Assembly: GCA_024275565.1 (NCBI GenBank)
Contig: JAJRYY010000053.1
Coordinates: 1 to 53,836, forward strand
Reading direction: 5' to 3'
Source: Planctomycetota bacterium
GTDB taxonomy: Bacteria > Planctomycetota > Phycisphaerae > UBA1845
Length of the DNA: 53,836 nucleotides
This document shows, in pieces, positions 16,679 to 25,243 of the stretch. The notes below the pieces were generated by a model. It did not search any database and was not told the DNA's origin. It saw nothing but the letters and a program-made list of their open reading frames with translations. The first letter of the stretch is position 1. The number at the start of each line of letters is the position of its first letter. The position numbers and the translations under genes were made by a program.

Positions 16679-17950
16679 ATGACATTCACGCAACGCATCA
16701 TCAACGCAATCATACCAACAACACTCATAGCACCGCCAAAACCGGGACGCGTCCTCAACCCAAGAACCACCGACGCATGGCGAGACTACCCATCCTCAAA
16801 CCTCACCCCCCAGCGACTCCTCGCAATCCTCCGCGAAGCAGACGCCGGCGACCCAGCCTCAGCCATGCAACTGTACGAGGAAATGGAAGAAAAAGACCCC
16901 CACATCTACAGCGTCGCAAACACACGCCGACTCGCAGTCACAGGGCTGGAATGGGTCATCGAACCCAGCGTCAACGTGGAAAAAAGTGACACTTCACTGG
17001 CACTGAAAATCGCCGACTACTGCAAAACCGTCCTCCGAAGCCTCAGCACCTTCGACGACGCCCTCCGCCACCTCAGCCTCGCCATGGGACGCAACATCGC
17101 TGTAGCAGAACTCGTCTGGTCAGAATCCGACAAGGGCTTGACCCTCACCGACATCATCCCCGTCGATTTCACACGCATCGTATTCGACGACATCGACCGA
17201 CCACGCGTCCTGACCGCCGAAAACGCAAATTCCGGAATCCACCTCGAATCCGGAAAATTCATCGTCCACACACCGCAATGCACCGTAGGCCATCCCATGC
17301 GCGGAGGCCTGCTCCGCGTCACAGCCCTGGCGTACCTCGCCAAAAACCTCGCACTCAAGGACTGGTTGATTTTCTGCGAGGTCTTCGGAATGCCCGTCAG
17401 AATCGCCCGATACGAACCATCCGCTTCGGCTGAGGAAAAACGCGACCTCCTCAAAATGCTCGAATCTCTCGGCGCGAACGCAGCCGGCATCTTCAGCAGA
17501 GCGGTCGATCTCGAAATCGTCGACACAGGAACATCCAGCGGAAAACCGCCCTACAAAACCCTCATCGAGCATCTCAACCGCGAAATCAGCAAAGCATGGC
17601 TGGGGCAGACCCTCACCACCGACACCACCGGAAACCGGGGATCGCTCGCAGCCACCGCCATCCACGAGCAGGTCCGAAAAGACATATTGGCCGACGACCT
17701 CCGGGCAGAATCCATGACCATCCGCCGCGATCTTCTGACGCCACTGGTCCGCTTCCGCTTCGGCGACGACGCACCCGTCCCCACCTTCCGCCGCCTGCAA
17801 CGTCGCCCGCAATCGCAGCAGGAACTCGTCAGCCTGATCGCCTCGGCTGTCAACGACCTCGGCCTGTCCATACCCACCGACTGGGTCCACGACCGCCTTG
17901 GCATCCCCAAAACCGAAAATGAAGCATCAGCAATACCTGGAAAATCTTGA
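16679..17950 (+). CDS. Phage portal protein, DUF935 (Mu gp29-like)
   Basis: 423 residues from ATG 16679. Family features include the N-terminal RLLAILREADAGDPASAMQL and EEMEEKDPHIYSVANTRRLAV segment, and the C-terminal TGNRGSLAATAIHEQVRKDIL followed by DLLTPLVRFRFG, typical of Mu-type portal proteins. Portals form the dodecameric ring through which DNA enters the head and which contacts terminase. The gene starts 44 bp after the terminase stop. It is slightly shorter than Mu gp29. Codon use is strongly C-ending. No Mu gp30 (F)-like minor head gene follows, which is unusual for this module. Confidence 0.9.
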   Translation: MTFTQRIINAIIPTTLIAPPKPGRVLNPRTTDAWRDYPSSNLTPQRLLAILREADAGDPASAMQLYEEMEEKDPHIYSVANTRRLAVTGLEWVIEPSVNVEKSDTSLALKIADYCKTVLRSLSTFDDALRHLSLAMGRNIAVAELVWSESDKGLTLTDIIPVDFTRIVFDDIDRPRVLTAENANSGIHLESGKFIVHTPQCTVGHPMRGGLLRVTALAYLAKNLALKDWLIFCEVFGMPVRIARYEPSASAEEKRDLLKMLESLGANAAGIFSRAVDLEIVDTGTSSGKPPYKTLIEHLNREISKAWLGQTLTTDTTGNRGSLAATAIHEQVRKDILADDLRAESMTIRRDLLTPLVRFRFGDDAPVPTFRRLQRRPQSQQELVSLIASAVNDLGLSIPTDWVHDRLGIPKTENEASAIPGKS

Positions 17951-17989
17951 GCAATATCGAAGAAAATCGTGAAAGGAAGTGTGAATCCA

Positions 17990-18985
17990 ATGAAACGAAA
18001 AACGGAACAAATGAGTGCGAATCAGCGACTCAGTGCGAATCAGCGACTCAGTGCGAATCAGCGACATATCGCACTGGCCGCCGCCGCGCTGGACGCCACA
18101 CCGGTCCCGACGCGCATCCGCATCGCACCATGGGGCGAGGTGGTCAGCACGAACGGGCGATTCGTCATCGACGAAGAATCCGCAATGCTCGTCGTCGAAG
18201 CCTTTCAGGCGCATGGGACCGATCTGCCCATCGACTACGAGCACCAGACCCTCGGCGGAACCTACGCGTCTCCGTCGGGTCAGGCACCGGCGGCTGGGTG
18301 GATCAAACGCCTCGAAGCCGTCGCGGGGGATGGTATCTACGCGCTGGTGGAGTGGACCTCGCCAGCCATCGAGCAGCTTACGGGCAAGCAGTATCGCTAC
18401 CTTTCGCCGGTTGCGATCGTCCGTAAATCCGACGCGAAATTGATCGCGGTCCATTCGGTCGCGCTCACGAACAAGCCCGCGATCGTCAATGCGAAGCCCA
18501 TCATCAACAAGGCATGGGGCGGTGGCGGAGATACGCGTGATGCATCGCGATCGGACGCCCAAAGTGCGCTGACGCGCCTTCGGAATCAGCTCGACGTTGG
18601 CGATGCGACCGATGTGGGGACGATCCTGATCGCTGCGACCGAGAAGCTCGAAGCCTTCGCGTCGAGCATCGCCACGCGCGATGCGGAGGAGCGGGTGCGG
18701 CGTGCGGATGGTGCGAGACGCCTCACGCCTGCTCAGCGGGATTTCGCGGTGCGGCTTGCCATGCGCGAACCGGACCTCTTTGAGTCGTGGCTGGCGACCG
18801 TCCCGCAGGCGGTTCCGACGGGTCGCACGAAACCCCCGGCAGAGGGCGATACGGGCATGTCACAACACGCGTTGATCGCACTCGCCAGGTCGGAATACCG
18901 CGCGGAATCGACGCTGAAAGCGCTGACCACAGAGGACGCCTACGTCGCCCTCTGCCTCCGGGAACACAAGGCGGTTACCGCCTGA
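17990..18985 (+). CDS. Mu gpI-like head maturation protease / scaffold
   Basis: 331 residues from ATG 17990, preceded by GAAAGGAAG; ATG 18011 is an alternative. The N-terminus holds three SANQRL repeats. Residues about 35-180 match the phage I protease (TRIRIAPWGEV, FVIDEESAMLVVEAFQAHG, LPIDYEHQTL, AGWIKRLEA, YRYLSPVAIV, SVALTNKPAI). The C-terminal part is Ala/Arg-rich and probably forms the scaffold. In Mu the full protein cleaves itself and internally produces the scaffold. The stop is followed by a 12-bp triple repeat. Base composition is balanced, intermediate between the C-rich upstream and G-rich downstream genes. Confidence 0.9.
   Translation: MKRKTEQMSANQRLSANQRLSANQRHIALAAAALDATPVPTRIRIAPWGEVVSTNGRFVIDEESAMLVVEAFQAHGTDLPIDYEHQTLGGTYASPSGQAPAAGWIKRLEAVAGDGIYALVEWTSPAIEQLTGKQYRYLSPVAIVRKSDAKLIAVHSVALTNKPAIVNAKPIINKAWGGGGDTRDASRSDAQSALTRLRNQLDVGDATDVGTILIAATEKLEAFASSIATRDAEERVRRADGARRLTPAQRDFAVRLAMREPDLFESWLATVPQAVPTGRTKPPAEGDTGMSQHALIALARSEYRAESTLKALTTEDAYVALCLREHKAVTA
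18014..18067. repeat. 18-bp tandem repeat, three copies, after an ATG
   Basis: AGTGCGAATCAGCGACTC at 18014 and 18032 is identical, and the copy at 18050 differs in its last two bases. The array starts directly after ATG 18011, just as the 18-bp array does near the HEAT-repeat gene start. Confidence 0.95.
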
Positions 18986-18987
18986 AA

Positions 18988-19023
18988 CGGAAGCTGAATC
19001 GGAAGCTGAATCGGAAGCTGAAA
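18988..19023. repeat. 12-bp tandem repeat, three copies, after the protease stop codon
   Basis: CGGAAGCTGAAT at 18988 and 19000, and CGGAAGCTGAAA at 19012, begin two bases after the TGA of the protease/scaffold gene. Confidence 0.92.
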
Positions 19024-19086
19024 CGTAAACATGAATTTCGTCAGTTGAATGAAGAGTAGCAACCCAATAGAGAGAAAGGATATTTC

Positions 19087-19530
19087 ATGGCACTCTCAAG
19101 CAATCGTGACGTTGACCACTACGTCGATCAGGAACTGCGTACCGTCCCCGTCAAAGCATCGACGCGCATCTACAAGGGGGGATTCATCGTCGTCGAAGAA
19201 TCCACGGGGTATGCGAAACCCTTTGTGGCTGGGACTGGAGCTGGTACGAACAATTTCTTCGTGGGCATCGCTTATGAGGAGGCTGACAATAGTTCCGGGG
19301 CGGATGGTGACATCAATGCGCGTGTTTTCACGCAGGGTGATTTTTCGCACGAGATTCCCGGTGGAACGATCTCGGACGTTGGGAAGAAGGTGTATGCCAG
19401 CGATGATGACACGTTGTCTCTTACGGCGGCTGTTGGCACGAATGTGTTCGTCGGACGCGTTCAGGACTGGATCAGCGGGTCGGATTTTGTGATCCGTCTG
19501 CATGGTGTGGCTGACGCGGACGCTGTGTAG
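19087..19530 (+). CDS. DUF2190 capsid-associated protein
   Basis: 147 residues. The pattern of short beta strands with VDHYVDQELRTVPVKA, IYKGGFIVVEES, FVGIAYEEADNS and VFTQGDFSHEI, followed by GKKVYASDDDTLSL, matches the DUF2190 family, which lies next to major capsid genes in Mu-like and other phages and is thought to be a head decoration protein. The start ATG 19087 has AGAAAGGAT 8 bases upstream. It lies between the protease and major capsid genes, as expected. Confidence 0.85.
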   Translation: MALSSNRDVDHYVDQELRTVPVKASTRIYKGGFIVVEESTGYAKPFVAGTGAGTNNFFVGIAYEEADNSSGADGDINARVFTQGDFSHEIPGGTISDVGKKVYASDDDTLSLTAAVGTNVFVGRVQDWISGSDFVIRLHGVADADAV

Positions 19531-19623
19531 TGGGTCGTTTCAAAATGTCACTTTGTGGCACTGTATGTCATGGCTGCAATGCCAATGGGGTAATTATCAC
19601 GTCACCAATGGGGAGACATCAGT

Positions 19624-20538
19624 ATGGCTATCATCAACACAGGTTTGCTTACGAAGGGTTTGCGCAGCGAATTTTTCAACCGCTTCGACGCTTCGCCCGC
19701 ACACTACAAGGATCTTGCAACGCGGATTGTCAGTACGTCGGATACTGAGACGTATCGCTGGCTGGGGAGCGTTCCGAGGATGCGCGAATGGGGGACCGGC
19801 CGCGTCGCGAAGGGACTTGGGAATGAATCGTACTCGGTCGAGAATCTGAAGTATGAATCGACGATCGAGGTGGATCGCGATGAGATTTCCGACGATCAGA
19901 CCGGTCAGATTCGCATCCGCGTCGGTGAGATGGCGCAGCGGGCTGCGACGCACAAGGACTATCTCATTGCGCAACTGCTGAACAATGGCGGCAGCGCGGG
20001 ATACACCGCTTACGACGGCGTCACGTTCTTCGGGGATGCGCACGTCTCCGGATCGAGCGGGTCTCAGGACAACAATCTGACGTCCCCGGCAGTCAGTGTG
20101 GACGATCCGACGGTTGTGGAGTTCAAAACTGCCTTGAAACAGGCGATTTCCTCCATGATGGCGTTCAAGGACGATCAGGGCGAACCGCTTGCGATTGGTG
20201 CAACAGGTCTCGTCTGCGTGGTTCCTCCGACGATGTTCTTCAACGCTTTGGAAGCGATCAATGCGACGGTGATCAACAACACGACGAACGTGGTGAGCGG
20301 TGTTGCCAGGGTGATTTCGATGCCGTGGTTGAACGATGCGAGCGCGTGGTATCTGCTTAAGACGGACGGCGTGATTCGCCCGTTCATCTTTCAGGATCGT
20401 GAGGCTGTCGAGTTTGGATCGCTGACGGAGGACTCCGAAGATGGGTTCAAGCGTGAGAAGTATCTCTATGGCGTGCGTGCGCGGTACAGCGTTGCGTATG
20501 GTTACTGGCAGTTTGGTGTGAAGACCGATTTCGTGTGA
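19624..20538 (+). CDS. Major capsid protein, Mu gpT-like
   Basis: 304 residues of the Mu-like major head subunit family: N-terminal IINTGLLTKGLRSEFFNRFD, the SVPRMREWGTGR segment, VDRDEISDDQTGQI, the FFGDAHVSGSSGSQDNNLT turn, and a C-terminal YGVRARYSVAYGYWQFGVKTD. The fold should be HK97-like. Full family length and no frame damage suggest a selectable, functional gene. ATG 19624 has GGGGAGA 8 bases upstream. Confidence 0.95.
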   Translation: MAIINTGLLTKGLRSEFFNRFDASPAHYKDLATRIVSTSDTETYRWLGSVPRMREWGTGRVAKGLGNESYSVENLKYESTIEVDRDEISDDQTGQIRIRVGEMAQRAATHKDYLIAQLLNNGGSAGYTAYDGVTFFGDAHVSGSSGSQDNNLTSPAVSVDDPTVVEFKTALKQAISSMMAFKDDQGEPLAIGATGLVCVVPPTMFFNALEAINATVINNTTNVVSGVARVISMPWLNDASAWYLLKTDGVIRPFIFQDREAVEFGSLTEDSEDGFKREKYLYGVRARYSVAYGYWQFGVKTDFV

Positions 20539-20552
20539 TCGTGAGGTGATTC

Positions 20553-20996
20553 GTGAGTTACATCGTCAACAGTGATATTGAGCTGCGTCTCGGGACTGCC
20601 AGGTACATCCAGCTTACGGATGACGCGGGGACGGGGTCGGCTGACACTGCCGTCGTGGACGAAGCGCGTCTTGGGGCTGAGGGTGAGGTGAACAGTTATC
20701 TCTCCCAGCGGTATGCCGTTCCGGTGGACCTCGCGACGCATACGGAAGCTGCCGGCGTGGTGAAAAGTGTTTCGCTGGATCTTTCGGAATTTCGCTTGCA
20801 CATGCGGCGTCGGGATGTTCCGGCGTATATCAGTGCGAAGCGTGAGGCTGCCATTGCGTGGTTGAAGTCGGTGGCTGACGGTTCGGTTGCGCTGCCCTCG
20901 GTGGCGGTGATCGAAAGCGGGTCGCCAGGTGGTCCGCGGTCGTCGGTGACCGGTGAGACGCGCGTGATGACGCGTGATTCGCTGGGCGGGTTTTAG
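20553..20996 (+). CDS. Mu gp36-like head-tail joining protein (DUF1320)
   Basis: 147 residues from GTG 20553 with GTGAGGTGA upstream. It matches DUF1320: a start with SDIELRLG, then VDEARLGAEGEVNSYLSQRYAVPV, a helical segment DLSEFRLHMRRRDVPAYI, AIAWLKSVADGSVALP and the basic C-terminus. In Mu the product belongs to the head-tail connector. It lies 14 bp after the capsid gene. Confidence 0.9.
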   Translation: MSYIVNSDIELRLGTARYIQLTDDAGTGSADTAVVDEARLGAEGEVNSYLSQRYAVPVDLATHTEAAGVVKSVSLDLSEFRLHMRRRDVPAYISAKREAAIAWLKSVADGSVALPSVAVIESGSPGGPRSSVTGETRVMTRDSLGGF

Positions 20997-21142
20997 TTGG
21001 TGATCCGTCGTCATTGATGTGATGAGGTTGTGACTGGGAGGGTGGGGTATTTTGGTGAGTCGCTGGAGATGGGATACGCATCTATATGGTGCGATTCAGC
21101 TTGAACCCTGCCCTTCCTTTTTACGATGTCGGGGCTGTTGTG

Positions 21143-21230
21143 CGTTTGGGAAATACACTGGCGGGCGAGCCGCCAGTGGCACCCGGCGTTTGGGAAACAC
21201 ACTGGCGGGCAAGTCGCCAGTGGCACCCGG
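21143..21230. repeat. Two tandem 44-bp family B elements
   Basis: 21143-21186 and 21187-21230 match at 41 of 44 positions. Each contains CTGGCGGGC-(A/G)AG-(T/C)CGCCAG, an inverted repeat, followed by TGGCACCCGG. Confidence 0.95.
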
Positions 21231-21291
21231 TGATGGAGGAAGGGCATCCGGTGATGGGGGAAGGGATCATGGTGATGGAGGAAGGGATAAT
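21229..21291. repeat. 21-bp tandem repeat, three copies
   Basis: Units at 21229, 21250 and 21271 share GGTGATGG(A/G)GGAAGGG; the last bases vary. Confidence 0.85.
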
Positions 21292-21346
21292 GGATCGAGC
21301 TGTGTGGATTGCGGTTTTTGCTTGGATGACCGTTGATCTTCGGGTT

Positions 21347-21428
21347 CCCCACCTCTGAAGAGGTGGGCCACACGGCTGGGAGGAAGAGGTGGGCTACACG
21401 GCATGGAGTAAGAGGTGGGCCAGACAGC
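21347..21428. repeat. Family C palindrome and three-copy array
   Basis: CCCACCTCT-GA-AGAGGTGGG is a perfect 9-bp inverted repeat (21348-21367). Its right arm with the tail GCCACACGGC recurs twice (about 21383 and 21410). A second family C copy is at 25152-25173. Confidence 0.85.
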
Positions 21429-21509
21429 CTTTTTGCGGCGGGTGTAGATCGTCCTACAGACATAGGGTGGAACCCGCTTACAGATACATGAAAGTTGATT
21501 GGTGAAATT

Positions 21510-22346
21510 GTGAATGAACTGAGTGATGTTACGACGGCTGTCATGAATCGGTTGACCGCGATTCAGTCGGGAGGGGCTGATGCGTTTCGGTCGGTGATGA
21601 TGTTTTCGGACCCCGATCGGCGGCGGAGCGTTGCGCATCTGCGACGTGTGGTTGCTCCGGCTGCGATGGTTGTGTATGCGGGGCGGGGTCGGGGTGCTGG
21701 TGACGAAGGCGTGCTTGGGATGCCGAAATTGAGCGTGCTTGTGTCTGCCAGGAATCTGCGCGGTGGTGACGATCCGCAGGTTGGGGATGCGGCGGTGAAT
21801 GGGGCGTTTGAGCTGCTGTCGCTGGTGGCGGGTGATCTGGATGGTGCGATTGTTGATGCGGATCGTCGGCTGATTGCGGTGGATGAGCAGCTTGTGGGTG
21901 CGGATGAGTCGCAGGTGGTGTATGAGCAGCGGTATGTGGTTGAGCGGGTGAACAATGTGACGCTGCCGACGTGGAATGCTGACACGCTTGTGGGTGCGGG
22001 GAGTGTTGTAGACGTGGTCGTTGGGGATGTGTCCACGGAATCTTCACAGTTCGCATTTCCCGGTGTGGATGGTGTGTTTGAGCATCATCTGGGGGTTCGA
22101 TCGCGGGAGATAGTCTGGCGTGGGCAGCTTCGAGCGGTTGATGACGCGACGCTGAATACGGTTGAGGCTGGGATCGAAACTGCCATCGGTGGTGCGACGT
22201 CTGCGGATTTGACCGATGCGTTTTCGCGGACGTTTGGGGATTGCGTGCCGCGTCGGTTTACGCGTCGTGGGAAGCGTCGGCGCGATCCGGTGTCGGGGGA
22301 AGCGGTACAGCCATTCGAGATGCTGTTTGTGCAGTTGAACCCGTAG
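21510..22346 (+). CDS. Mu gp37-like (DUF1834-type) tail-terminator/connector protein with a C-terminal extension
   Basis: 278 residues from GTG 21510 (TTG 21495 also possible). The first 150 residues resemble gp37/DUF1834 proteins: helical VMNRLTAI start, APAAMVVYAGRG, PKLSVLVSARNLRGGDD, GAFELLSLVAGDLDGA and a later YEQRYVVERV strand. Position after gp36 fits Mu order. Residues about 185-278 (VRSREIVWRGQLRAVDDATLN through FEMLFVQLNP) form a further domain of unknown identity, perhaps a tail-fusion domain. The family assignment is moderate. The stop is duplicated 19 bp downstream. Third positions are strongly G/T-rich. Confidence 0.6.
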   Translation: MNELSDVTTAVMNRLTAIQSGGADAFRSVMMFSDPDRRRSVAHLRRVVAPAAMVVYAGRGRGAGDEGVLGMPKLSVLVSARNLRGGDDPQVGDAAVNGAFELLSLVAGDLDGAIVDADRRLIAVDEQLVGADESQVVYEQRYVVERVNNVTLPTWNADTLVGAGSVVDVVVGDVSTESSQFAFPGVDGVFEHHLGVRSREIVWRGQLRAVDDATLNTVEAGIETAIGGATSADLTDAFSRTFGDCVPRRFTRRGKRRRDPVSGEAVQPFEMLFVQLNP

Positions 22347-22365
22347 AACGGGGTTGAACCCGTAG
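22334..22365. repeat. 19-bp spaced duplication of a gene end with its stop codon
   Basis: GTTGAACCCGTAG occurs at 22334-22346 (the gene's last codons and TAG) and again at 22353-22365. The copy lies outside the gene. Confidence 0.85.
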
Positions 22366-22466
22366 GGGTGCGTGTTATGGCTTGCAATACGGTTCTGGTT
22401 GTGTCCGCTCCCTTACGGTCACGGCTCGGATAAGGACAACGTCAGTAGAAACGTGGGAGAATTGCT

Positions 22467-24602
22467 GTGTCGGGGTGTGGACGAGCTTTGGAATCGGAAC
22501 TTCTGGTGGCGGCTGTTGAGGCGTCGCCGGGGTCGGGTGTGTATGCTGCGGACGATCGGTTGCGTGTCGATGATGTGACGCTTGGGATTGATGAGCGGAT
22601 CAGTACGGCGCGGTTTTCGGTGCGTCTTGATGCGACGTTTGATGGTGCGGCTGCCCGGGCGCGTTATTCGCCTGATCTTCGGGTGCTGGTGCGGACGGTT
22701 GAGGCGGATGCGTCGGAGTCGCTGGCGTTGTTTGAGGGGTATCCGCCGGTGCAGGCGACGCGATGGGACGGTGGTCCTGGTGGAGGGTCGGAGCGGTATA
22801 CGTTTGAAGCGGTGGGTGTTTATGATCGACTCGCTCGGCGGAAGGGGGGTTGGATTTATGGTCGGCGGATGCGGAGTGGGGCGATTCTGGACGGGCTGGC
22901 GGCTGATTCTGCTGCATATGCAGGGAAAAGCGTGCTCGTGGAGGCTACGCCGTGTGTGTTCAATGTGGATGGTGCGCGGAATTGTGATCCGCTGCCGCTG
23001 TCTGTTGTGGATGCGGGTGGGGTGGTGCGGTCGATTTATATCTTCACGCATGATGACGATCCTGCCGGGATTCCGTGGACGTATCTGAACGCGTTGCGGT
23101 ACCTCGTCTGGTTTTATGGGACGCGGAATGGGCCGGTGTTTGATGGTGATGTTTTTTCGGCGACCGAAGCGTTTGCTGGTGCGGGGGCTGGTGATCCTGG
23201 GGATGGGTCTCGGTTGTTGGAGCGGTTGCTGGAACCGTGTGATTCTGTGGGGGTTGAGGCTGTCAATCTGGTGGAAGGGTTGGCGTTGCTTTCGGGTGCT
23301 TCTGGTGTGCATGTGAGCGTTGATCCTGCGCTGGTTGGGTCTGGTGTGCGGTCGTCGTTTCGGGTGTGGGCTGCTGGTGATGGTGCGTCTCAGACGTTGC
23401 GGCTTGCACCGGGTGGGACGCATGCGGATGGTGTTGCGAAGTATGATGCGAAGGCGCTTTCGGGGACGGAGGTTTTGCGTGCGAATGAGGTGACGCGTGC
23501 GCGGTTGACGTGGGATCATCGGCGGATTGTGAATGCGCCGGTGGTGGTGGGGGGTGTGAAGGCGTATGAGATGACGGTGCCACTGGTTCCGGGGTGGGTT
23601 CCGACGGTGAATCTTGATGATGTTGCGCTGGTTGATCGGACGGCTGCCAAAGAGATTGCGCTGACGCCTGATCAGATTGCGATATTGGGGACGGTGGTTG
23701 AGAACAGTGTGTGGTTTCAGAATTATCATACGAGCGGGTCGAATTTTTCTGCGAATGCCTTTGTGGGCAGGCGATGGGTGCTGAATGAGGATGGTCGGTT
23801 CGATGGTGCGACGTACAACCGCAATGCTCCGTACGATGATTATCTGCCCTTTGATTTTGCGACCGTGACGGGGTCTGGGATTACGCGGCGTGGTGAATGG
23901 TCGCGGCGATCGCGGGCGTTTCTGCCGACGATTACGCGGACGGTGACGGGGGCGGGGTTTGGGGTGTTCGTTGAGATCAGTTTTGATTCCGGGGCGACGT
24001 GGCAGAAAGCGCCGGGTCCGATTGAGGTGCTTCGCGATCCTTCTGCTGTCTGGTTCAAGGCTGTCAATCCTACGCAGGTGACGCCGCCGGGTGCGGATCC
24101 GCTGGATCAGAATATGTGGTATGCGATCATCGATCAGACGTTTCGTGTGCGGATGACGGCTGTGATCGAGGGGGATGCGCGGTTGACTGCGACTGCGGGT
24201 CCGGATGGATCGACGCCGACGCTGCTGAGGACGTCTGAAATTGTGTATCGACCGGGCGATTTTGAGCTGGTGACGCGGAGTGATACGACGAATGTGCTTG
24301 GGGCGATCAATGCTGGAGCAAGCGATATTGGATCGGATGATTCGGATGCGATCGCTCGGATTGCGCGGGATGCTGCCTTGCGCGGGCAGGATCAGCGTGT
24401 GGGTGCCTCGCCTGTGGTGCCAAGGGTTGACACACGTTTTGCGATTGGCGACGAGATTACGCTGATTGGCGGGCGTGGGATTTCGCTGGTGACGCTTGCG
24501 GATGGTGCTGCGATGGGCCCGGTTGTGGTTGGGAAGCGGTATCGGTTTGTGGGTGGCCGGTGGGAGACGGAACTTGAACTATCGCATGTTGATGCGTTTT
24601 GA
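22467..24602 (+). CDS. Putative tail hub / baseplate-like protein
   Basis: 711 residues from GTG 22467 with GTGGGAG upstream. I do not recognise a definite family. The N-terminal 150 residues (short strands, RYSPDLRVLVRTVEADASESLALFEGY, FEAVGVYDRLARRKG) look like the beta-rich modules of phage tail hub proteins. The C-terminal 60 residues (DTRFAIGDEITLIGGRGISL to RYRFVGGRWETELELSHVDAF) resemble the closing beta-barrel of hub or late-control proteins. The middle has a Ser/Gly/Asn-rich region and the adhesin-like VEISFDSGATWQKAPG. It could equally be a large fibre protein. It lies between the gp37-like gene and the fibre-like genes. Confidence 0.5.
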   Translation: MSGCGRALESELLVAAVEASPGSGVYAADDRLRVDDVTLGIDERISTARFSVRLDATFDGAAARARYSPDLRVLVRTVEADASESLALFEGYPPVQATRWDGGPGGGSERYTFEAVGVYDRLARRKGGWIYGRRMRSGAILDGLAADSAAYAGKSVLVEATPCVFNVDGARNCDPLPLSVVDAGGVVRSIYIFTHDDDPAGIPWTYLNALRYLVWFYGTRNGPVFDGDVFSATEAFAGAGAGDPGDGSRLLERLLEPCDSVGVEAVNLVEGLALLSGASGVHVSVDPALVGSGVRSSFRVWAAGDGASQTLRLAPGGTHADGVAKYDAKALSGTEVLRANEVTRARLTWDHRRIVNAPVVVGGVKAYEMTVPLVPGWVPTVNLDDVALVDRTAAKEIALTPDQIAILGTVVENSVWFQNYHTSGSNFSANAFVGRRWVLNEDGRFDGATYNRNAPYDDYLPFDFATVTGSGITRRGEWSRRSRAFLPTITRTVTGAGFGVFVEISFDSGATWQKAPGPIEVLRDPSAVWFKAVNPTQVTPPGADPLDQNMWYAIIDQTFRVRMTAVIEGDARLTATAGPDGSTPTLLRTSEIVYRPGDFELVTRSDTTNVLGAINAGASDIGSDDSDAIARIARDAALRGQDQRVGASPVVPRVDTRFAIGDEITLIGGRGISLVTLADGAAMGPVVVGKRYRFVGGRWETELELSHVDAF

Positions 24603-24635
24603 GGTGTGTGCGGGCAGTGATAGGAGATATGGGTG

Positions 24636-25124
24636 ATGCAGCGGATACGTTTTGAGATGCTACGGTTGCGGGCGTATACGGGGGATAGTGCGTTCGAGGT
24701 GTTTGGCGATCTGGGGACGGGTAGCGTGGATGTTGCTCATCCGCTGACGCCTCGTGCGGTTGCGATCTTTCCGGAGTTTGTGTTGCGGCTGGGACATTTG
24801 CTGGATGGGCATGTCGTGGGCCGTCATCTGGATGGGGTGGACTGGGATGGTCATCTGGAAGGGTCGCACCTGCGGGATGAGCATCTGTTTCCGGCTTCTT
24901 CGCAGGTGTTTGATACGCCGGGGTATGTGTTCGGTCGGTTCCTGCATGAGGTGAAGGTTCTGGATGGGGCTGGGAATGTTTCGTCGGCGACGGGTGATGC
25001 GCGGACGGTGAATGCTGCACCGCCCTCGCCGGAGTGTGTGCGTCGGAGTGGGTATGATGTGGGGACGGATGTTGCGACGTTTGCGTTTGAGGCCAGCCGG
25101 TTTATGCCGGTTCGGGGGAGTTAG
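24636..25124 (+). CDS. Cassette protein of unknown function with Ig/FN3-like end
   Basis: 162 residues from ATG 24636, with TAGGAG 9 bases upstream. I do not recognise the family. Around residues 65-85 there is a His/Leu/Asp/Gly-rich pattern (LDGHVVGRHLDGVDWDGHL) that hints at a turn-rich sheet. The segment HEVKVLDGAGNVSSATGDARTV reads like the last strands of a fibronectin-type III or Ig-like domain. Probably part of the tail or fibre module. Confidence 0.55.
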   Translation: MQRIRFEMLRLRAYTGDSAFEVFGDLGTGSVDVAHPLTPRAVAIFPEFVLRLGHLLDGHVVGRHLDGVDWDGHLEGSHLRDEHLFPASSQVFDTPGYVFGRFLHEVKVLDGAGNVSSATGDARTVNAAPPSPECVRRSGYDVGTDVATFAFEASRFMPVRGS

Positions 25125-25151
25125 GTTTACGCGGTAACTGATCATTGTGTT

Positions 25152-25173
25152 CCCCACCTCTGAAGAGATGGGG
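25152..25173. repeat. Family C palindrome, second copy
   Basis: CCCCACCTCTGAAGAGATGG with one mismatch in the right arm, lying between two fibre-like genes. Confidence 0.75.
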
Positions 25174-25243
25174 TACCTGCACCTGTCAGGTTGCTTTGCG
25201 TTGTTGTTTGATCTGAAACTTGAATTGAAAGGGGTGATTTCTG

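Larger units (their letters stand above)
20997..21509. other. Repeat cluster inside the cassette
   Basis: About 510 bp with no clear gene. It contains two 44-bp repeats (family B), three 21-bp repeats and a family C palindrome array. A frame at 21086-21358 is open but runs through the repeats and is not convincing. Confidence 0.6.

Noticed and set aside
21086..21358. Small frame in the repeat cluster before the gp37-like gene
   Set aside because: It consists largely of translated 44-bp and 21-bp repeats; no family, no good start.
22419..23729. Long minus-strand frame antisense to the hub-like gene
   Set aside because: It is composed mostly of Arg, His, Pro and Thr and follows from the strong codon bias of the plus-strand gene.
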